DNA from: Clostridiaceae bacterium
GTDB lineage: Bacteria > Bacillota > Clostridia > Oscillospirales > Acutalibacteraceae
Direction of reading: 5' to 3'
DNA: 9,481 bases
Assembly (NCBI GenBank): GCA_016292575.1
Contig: JAEDIH010000070.1
Span: 1 to 9,481 of the forward strand
A program made the position numbers and the translations under genes. The notes under the pieces are model-generated. The model was not told the DNA's origin, made no database searches, and saw only the letters and a program-made list of their open reading frames with translations. Positions 5,466 to 9,481 of this stretch are shown here, piece by piece. Every line of letters starts with the position of its first letter. Within the stretch, counting starts at the first letter, position 1.

Positions 5466-6788
5466 TTATCTCAGCTTTTTAATAACGCTGATCTTGAGCT
5501 TCTTTGCCGTGGGCATAAGCTTTGAGTAGGCGTAATATTTCAGCCTGTTTCCAACAAGAACATACTCGCCGATAAACTCGTAATAATCCGCCGAAAAGCT
5601 CTTTTTAAAATCGTAAATACCCTTGAAGTTGTCCTGCGGAACGAGCGTGCCGAGCGTTCCGTCCTCCTCAAGAGCCGGCGTTTTAACAATAACATAGCCA
5701 AGGTCATGAACCCTGCAGCCGCGGTTTATGCTCTCGCAAAGGCGAAGATAGTTGAGATAGTGGCTTGAGCGTGTATTATTACGGATAACGTTCCTTGTTC
5801 CGCCGAAAAGGCAGCTTCCCATTCCGGCGTAATAGATTGAAAGTCCGCCGGCAACGCAGATGCGGTTTTCCTTTGTAAATTCGTCCGCTTCCTTAATGCG
5901 CTTTTCAAAGTGTTCAGTCTGCTTGTCAACGCTGTCAATGATTTCCCGAAGCTGGCGCGCCTTCTTTTCGTGCGCCGTGTCAAGCTGAGAGAGAGCCTCC
6001 TGCTTTTTTTCAAGGCGTTCACTCTGGAGCTTTTTGTCAAGCTCCTTGTCGTAGTAAACCAGCTTGAGATCGCTGCAGCCGTCAAACTCGCGCAGAAGCT
6101 TTGCACAGTATTCGCCGTTGCGTTCAACAAAGTTGTCGCGCTCGGAGGTGTCGTGCATAACGCCCATAAAGTCCGCAATAATTGACGGGTCGGCGTCAAC
6201 GTCCTTTGAGGTGAACGTTTTTGCAACAAGACCGCGCTGTTCGCCTATCCGGATACTGTAGCGCACACCCTTGTCGCACTTTTTGAGGATGGCCTTTGCC
6301 TGGAGCGCATTGTTGTTTTCGTCTTTGAGCGGAATGAAAAGCTGAACGGGCTGCTTGTAGGTATAGTTTTCAATCGAGGGGTTGAGCGAATAGCCGAGGG
6401 AAAGCAGAGTTTTGTGCAGCGCGTGACCCTCCTCCTTCCTTTCGCCGTTAACGCGCAGAGGAATCGGCGGATCCATGATGAAAGCGGTGATTTTGTGCTT
6501 AGCAACCTCGCTTTTTATAAATTCGGTAAATTCCGAAAGGAGCTTTGCGTTTTCAAAATTGCAGACCGGACCTGCCGGAGCATACCAGATTTTTCCTGCG
6601 GCAGGCAGGTCGCGCTCCATTACAAGAACGGCAAGAACCCTTTCTCCGTTTTCAAAGCCGGAATAGTAGGTGCATTTCCAGGTGGTTTTGACCTTTTCCC
6701 AGCGCGAACACTGGATATACTGACCGCCGTGCGCCTCAATATATTCATCGTATGCTTTTAAATCGGTTTCCTTTTTGAATGTGTACAT
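5466..6788 (-). CDS. FemAB-family peptidoglycan bridge aminoacyltransferase
   Basis: A 440-residue protein of the FemA/FemB/FemX/MurM family, which uses aminoacyl-tRNAs to add amino acids to the side-chain amine of the stem peptide in lipid-linked precursors, on the cytoplasmic face. The first GNAT-like half covers about 1-240, with QCSRWEKVK (26-34), WYAPAGPV (68-75) and KCDKGVRYSIR (170-180). A charged helical arm of about 60 residues (248-306) matches the family's coiled coil. The second half (about 310-420) includes AGMGS, NTRSSHYLNYLRL and GIYDFKKSF, typical of FemX. Length is close to the usual 400-440. AAGGA lies 8 nt before the ATG, and the gap to murE is only 15 nt, so the two form an operon. 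The amino acid added and its position in the bridge cannot be read from sequence. Confidence 0.9.
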   Translation of the reverse strand: MYTFKKETDLKAYDEYIEAHGGQYIQCSRWEKVKTTWKCTYYSGFENGERVLAVLVMERDLPAAGKIWYAPAGPVCNFENAKLLSEFTEFIKSEVAKHKITAFIMDPPIPLRVNGERKEEGHALHKTLLSLGYSLNPSIENYTYKQPVQLFIPLKDENNNALQAKAILKKCDKGVRYSIRIGEQRGLVAKTFTSKDVDADPSIIADFMGVMHDTSERDNFVERNGEYCAKLLREFDGCSDLKLVYYDKELDKKLQSERLEKKQEALSQLDTAHEKKARQLREIIDSVDKQTEHFEKRIKEADEFTKENRICVAGGLSIYYAGMGSCLFGGTRNVIRNNTRSSHYLNYLRLCESINRGCRVHDLGYVIVKTPALEEDGTLGTLVPQDNFKGIYDFKKSFSADYYEFIGEYVLVGNRLKYYAYSKLMPTAKKLKISVIKKLR

Positions 6789-6803
6789 ATTATCAGTCCT
6801 TAA

Positions 6804-8261
6804 TCAGTTGTTTTTCAGTGCGTCAAAAACCGTCTGCCTCTCGGAAAACGGGAGCTTTTCGCCTTTGATTTTCATGAACTCCTCATGACCTTTGCCGCAG
6901 AGTATGATTATATCTCCCTTTTGCGCAAGGGAAAGGGCGTAACGGATAGCCTTTTTGCGGTCGGGGATAACGGCATACTTTCCGCCCTCCTTTTCAACAT
7001 AGGACGCAATCTCCCGGCAAATCTTTTCGGGGTCTTCAAAGTCGGGGTCGTCCGAGGTAATGACGGTAAAATCGCTCATTGCTCCGGAAACAAGACCCAG
7101 CTCCTGCCGTCTTATTTCGCTCCTGCCGCCGACAGAGCCGAAAAGCGTAATTATCCTGCCGGGATTGTAGGCTCTTGCGGTTTCAATTATGCTTTTGAGG
7201 CTGACACCGTTGTGCGCGTAGTCGATGATAACGGAGAAGTCCTTTCCTGTGTCAAGAACCTCGCCCCGCCCTTTAACAAAAACGGTTTCAAGTCCCCTTT
7301 TAATCTCCTCTTCCTTTGCGCCGAAGCTTTCGCCGACGGCGCAGGCGCAAACGGCGTTGTATGCGTTGACCTCGCCGGGGAGGGAAACAAAAAAGCTTTT
7401 TTCTTCTCCCTTGCGCTCAAAGGAAAAGGAAACGCCGAGCCTGTGTCCGCGCCGAACCTGCCGCAAATTTGTAAGGCGGAAATCCGCTTCAGAGTCAAAG
7501 CCGAACGTAAAAACCGGGCAGGAACATTCAGCAATAATATCCTTTGAAAAAGCGTCGTCAAGATTCACAAAAGCCTTTTTGCAGCACCTGAAAAGCTGCT
7601 TTTTCCAAAAGGCGTATTCCTCAAAGCTTTCGTGCTCGTTCGTGCCGATATGGTCGGGCGAAAGATTTGTGAAAACGGCGGCGGCAAACTCCGTTTTGTC
7701 AACGCGGTGGTGCTTGAGTCCCAGCGAGGAAACTTCAATGGCCGCAGCCTTGCAGCCGCTGTCCGCCATAATGCGCAAAAGCTTTTGCAGCTCATAGCTT
7801 TCCGGCGTGGTGTTCACTGTCGGCAGGACGGTATCGCCGCATTTTGCTCCGACGGTGCCGATGATTCCGCATTTTACGCCTGCCGCCTCAAGGACGGATT
7901 TGATGATATGGGCAACGGTGGTTTTCCCCTTTGTTCCCGTAATGCCGATAACGGCAATCTCCTTTGACGGAGCGCGGAAAAAGTTCACCGAGCAGTCGGC
8001 AAGAGCCGCCCTTGTGTTGCTGCAAAGAATTATCTGCGCGTCCTCGGGGAGCGAAACGGTCTTTTCGCAAAGGAAAACGCGGCAGCCGTTTTCATACGCG
8101 CTTTTTGCAAAGGCGTGACCGTCAAAGCGTGCGCCGGAAAGGCAGACGAAAAGGGTGTTCTTTTTCCCTTTGCGCGAGTCATAAACAATATCCTCAATCT
8201 CGAATGAGGGGTCGTAATTTCCGCTGACGGATACACCGCGTAAAATTTCCTGAAGCTGCAT
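6804..8261 (-). CDS. murE: UDP-N-acetylmuramyl-tripeptide synthetase MurE, non-diaminopimelate type
   Basis: MurE adds the third residue to UDP-MurNAc-L-Ala-D-Glu using ATP. The 485-residue length fits the family. The N-terminal domain has IVYDSRKGKKNTLFVC (25-40). The ATPase core has the P-loop GITGTKGKTT (106-115), NTTPE (150-154), EVSS (176-179), NLSPDHIG (199-206) and the probable carbamylated Lys220 in YAFWKKQLF. The C-terminal domain has DYAHNGVSL (347-355), the substrate motif DDPD (404-407) and GKGHE (456-460). Diaminopimelate-adding MurE proteins carry DNPR; the missing Arg and the DDPDFEDP context resemble L-Lys-adding enzymes of lactic streptococci and enterococci (DDPN). A non-DAP amino acid is therefore likely. 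The start is supported by AGGAG 7 nt upstream and a promoter at 8296-8324. It leads the operon with the FemAB-family gene. Confidence 0.94.
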   Translation of the reverse strand: MQLQEILRGVSVSGNYDPSFEIEDIVYDSRKGKKNTLFVCLSGARFDGHAFAKSAYENGCRVFLCEKTVSLPEDAQIILCSNTRAALADCSVNFFRAPSKEIAVIGITGTKGKTTVAHIIKSVLEAAGVKCGIIGTVGAKCGDTVLPTVNTTPESYELQKLLRIMADSGCKAAAIEVSSLGLKHHRVDKTEFAAAVFTNLSPDHIGTNEHESFEEYAFWKKQLFRCCKKAFVNLDDAFSKDIIAECSCPVFTFGFDSEADFRLTNLRQVRRGHRLGVSFSFERKGEEKSFFVSLPGEVNAYNAVCACAVGESFGAKEEEIKRGLETVFVKGRGEVLDTGKDFSVIIDYAHNGVSLKSIIETARAYNPGRIITLFGSVGGRSEIRRQELGLVSGAMSDFTVITSDDPDFEDPEKICREIASYVEKEGGKYAVIPDRKKAIRYALSLAQKGDIIILCGKGHEEFMKIKGEKLPFSERQTVFDALKNN

Positions 8262-8295
8262 TGTTCTTCTCCTTTGCCGGGCTTAATTGAATTTT

Positions 8296-8324
8296 ATTAT
8301 ATCATATTTTTTACGCCGTTGCCA
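8296..8324 (-). promoter_or_regulatory. Promoter for murE, extended -10 type
   Basis: On the minus strand a perfect TATAAT (8296-8301) is preceded by an extended TGA. The -35 region at 17-bp spacing is poor (TGGCAA, 8319-8324), typical of promoters relying on the extended -10. The weak -35 lies within one arm of the inverted repeat at 8318-8393, so a protein bound there would affect murE transcription. Confidence 0.6.
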
Positions 8325-8393
8325 CAAAAATTTCAAATAAGTGCCGCCGTGCTTCACAGACTTCCGCTGTCCGTCGTCAAAATTTTTGGCAAC
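8318..8393. repeat. Long interrupted inverted repeat between divergent promoters
   Basis: The left arm GTTGCCAcaAAAATTT (8318-8333) pairs with the right arm AAATTTTTGGCAAC (8380-8393): 14 bp with a 2-nt bulge. About 46 bp lie between them. The left arm covers the murE -35 region and the right arm ends 2 bp before the hydrolase -35. The arrangement suggests paired binding sites for a regulator or a structural element, but no regulator gene is adjacent. Confidence 0.55.
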
Positions 8394-8395
8394 AT

Positions 8396-8424
8396 TTGAC
8401 TATTTTAAAATATGGGTGTATAAT
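8396..8424 (+). promoter_or_regulatory. Strong sigma-A promoter for the membrane-anchored hydrolase
   Basis: TTGACT (8396-8401), a 17-bp spacer and a perfect TATAAT (8419-8424). Transcription should start near 8431 and give a leader of about 34 nt. The TTG of the -35 box opens the hydrolase reading frame but is not a start codon, because the transcript begins after it. Confidence 0.85.
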
Positions 8425-8464
8425 GTCATCAAATATACAGCCTGTTCTGAAAGGAGAAATATCA

Positions 8465-9424
8465 ATGAAAAAAGCGGTCAAACTTCTTGCTGCGGCCGGT
8501 CTTGCCGCCGGCGGCGGCTACGGCATTTGCGACCTTGTTTCAAACCTGCTTGTTGACAGGAGATTTGTTGTGCCGGAAGGTTTCGGAAACCTTGTTTCCG
8601 GTGCGGACATGACCGATATGCGCGCCATAAGCGAAAAGAACCGTCTTTGGCTTGAGGATTACGGCTATGAGCGCTACACCATCAACGCCGACGACGGAAC
8701 AAAGCTCATCGGCTATCTCATGAGACCGGAAAAGCCGTCCAAGAACTTTGTTTTCTGCTCCCACGGCTACCGCAGCGAGGGCAGACGTGAATTTTCCGGA
8801 ATTTCGCAGTATTATCTTTCGCGCGGGTTCAATGTTTTCCTTGTTGACCACCGCGCCTCCGGTGAGAGCGGCGGAAAGTACATAGGCTTCGGCTATTATG
8901 AGTCAAAGGATTCCGTCAGATGGCTTGAGTTTTTGAACAAAACCTTCGGCGAGGATATTTCGATAGTTCTCCACGGCGTTTCAATGGGCAGCGCCACCGT
9001 AATGCTCATGGGCGGCGATGAAAACCTTCCCGAAAACGTCCGGCTCATTGTTGCCGACTGCGGCTATACCAGCGCGTGGGACGAGTTTAAATATAAGCTT
9101 TCGGCAATGAAGATTCCCGAAAAGCCGCTGCTTCCGGCTGTCAACACCATCAACATCAGGAAGGCCGGCTATGACTTCCGCGATACGAGCGCAGTTGACG
9201 CCGTTAAAAGGGCAAAGGTGCCGTTCCTCTTTATTCACGGCGGCGCGGACAATTTTGTTCCGACCTTTATGGTCTATCTCCTCTTTGACGCCTGCGCAAG
9301 CAAGCTCAAGGAAATGCTGATTGTTGACGGCGCAGACCACGCCTCAAGCTTTGTTTCCGGCAGAGAGCAATATGAGGCAAAGCTTGATGAAATGCTTGAA
9401 AAAACGCAGACTGTTACTGCATAA
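8465..9424 (+). CDS. Alpha/beta hydrolase with N-terminal membrane anchor or signal
   Basis: A 319-residue serine hydrolase. MKK is followed by an Ala/Gly-rich hydrophobic stretch to about residue 30, consistent with a signal anchor or uncleaved signal peptide, so the enzyme probably faces the outside of the membrane. The catalytic set is complete: oxyanion region CSHGYRSEGR (98-107), DHRASGESGG (128-137), the nucleophile elbow GVSMGS with Ser173, Asp262 in HGGADNFVP and His292 in DGADHASS. The layout matches the Gram-positive family often labelled lysophospholipase-like or 'alpha/beta hydrolase of YqkD/BAAT type'; the substrate is not predictable. The ATG at 8465 is preferred over the upstream in-frame TTG at 8396 because AAGGAG sits 8 nt before it and the TTG is inside the promoter. 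It is divergent from murE. Confidence 0.9.
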   Translation: MKKAVKLLAAAGLAAGGGYGICDLVSNLLVDRRFVVPEGFGNLVSGADMTDMRAISEKNRLWLEDYGYERYTINADDGTKLIGYLMRPEKPSKNFVFCSHGYRSEGRREFSGISQYYLSRGFNVFLVDHRASGESGGKYIGFGYYESKDSVRWLEFLNKTFGEDISIVLHGVSMGSATVMLMGGDENLPENVRLIVADCGYTSAWDEFKYKLSAMKIPEKPLLPAVNTINIRKAGYDFRDTSAVDAVKRAKVPFLFIHGGADNFVPTFMVYLLFDACASKLKEMLIVDGADHASSFVSGREQYEAKLDEMLEKTQTVTA

Positions 9425-9427
9425 AGT

Positions 9428-9481
9428 GGGGCTGTCGCACTAAGCGAAGCCTCTAAGAAGTAAAAAACCAACCGGGCAGCC
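9428..9481. terminator. Possible terminator region, cut by the window edge
   Basis: Just after the hydrolase stop there is an imperfect hairpin (GGCT at 9430-9433 with AGCC at 9448-9451, and CGC with GCG inside) but no T run follows it. Bases 9462-9477 read A6 then CCAACCGGGC, which looks like the left arm of a bidirectional terminator whose right arm would lie outside the window. Neither part can be confirmed from here. Confidence 0.25.

Noticed and set aside
5446..5480. A terminator after the FemAB-family gene (GAGA/TCTC hairpin)
   Set aside because: The stem is only 4 bp without a strong GC core and has no T run after it.
6885..7547. A 220-codon open frame on the plus strand opposite murE
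   Set aside because: It is antisense to well-conserved MurE motifs and shows no recognisable domain or ribosome binding site; long antisense frames are expected from the codon bias here.
8396..8464. TTG at 8396 as the start of the membrane-anchored hydrolase
   Set aside because: The TTG is part of the -35 box and lies upstream of the expected transcription start; the ATG at 8465 has a good AAGGAG and begins a typical signal-anchor sequence.

Overview
The window reads as chromosomal DNA from a low-to-mid-GC Gram-positive anaerobe, most likely a gut Clostridia lineage of the Oscillospiraceae/Ruminococcaceae type. This is inferred from AGGAG-type ribosome binding sites, TTGACA/TATAAT promoters, a FemAB-type peptidoglycan branching enzyme next to murE, and a secreted protein built of lectin, InlB-like and Cys/His repeat modules. 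No tRNA, rRNA, CRISPR array, transposase or phage gene was seen. Coding density is high and no gene-free stretch exceeds about 260 bases.

Layout. Bases 1-944 (+) hold the 3' part of a modular surface or secreted protein whose 5' end lies outside the window. Its base composition changes sharply at about base 470, at a domain boundary. A strong bidirectional hairpin terminator (964-1002) separates it from a convergent TIM-barrel sugar phosphate isomerase/epimerase-like gene (1026-1805, -), which has a near-consensus promoter. Bases 1877-2062 carry the terminator of trmB and, on the other strand, an orphan promoter that may drive a small RNA of about 85 nt. trmB (2063-2743, -) encodes a tRNA guanine-N7 methyltransferase with an altered catalytic motif. 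Divergent from it is an alpha/beta hydrolase (2815-3675, +), which converges with only 4 bp of spacing on a PHP-family phosphatase (3680-4450, -). The phosphatase is translationally coupled (TAATG overlap) to an upstream short-chain dehydrogenase (4450-5328, -).

Bases 5466-8261 (-) are a cell-wall operon, murE followed after 15 nt by a FemAB-family aminoacyltransferase. The MurE substrate motif is DDPD rather than the DNPR of diaminopimelate-adding enzymes. Together with a branching enzyme this suggests a peptidoglycan stem with L-Lys (or another diamine such as Orn) at position 3 carrying a side-chain bridge. Divergent from murE is a membrane-anchored alpha/beta hydrolase (8465-9424, +). The two share a compact promoter region with a long inverted repeat. 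The window ends in what may be the first arm of another terminator.

Most genes are ordinary housekeeping or accessory metabolism, and no clearly novel multi-gene system was found. The points most worth a second look are the TrmB catalytic substitution, the MurE/FemAB pairing, the mosaic surface protein with its Cys/His C-terminal module, the candidate small RNA, and the inverted repeat between murE and the hydrolase.
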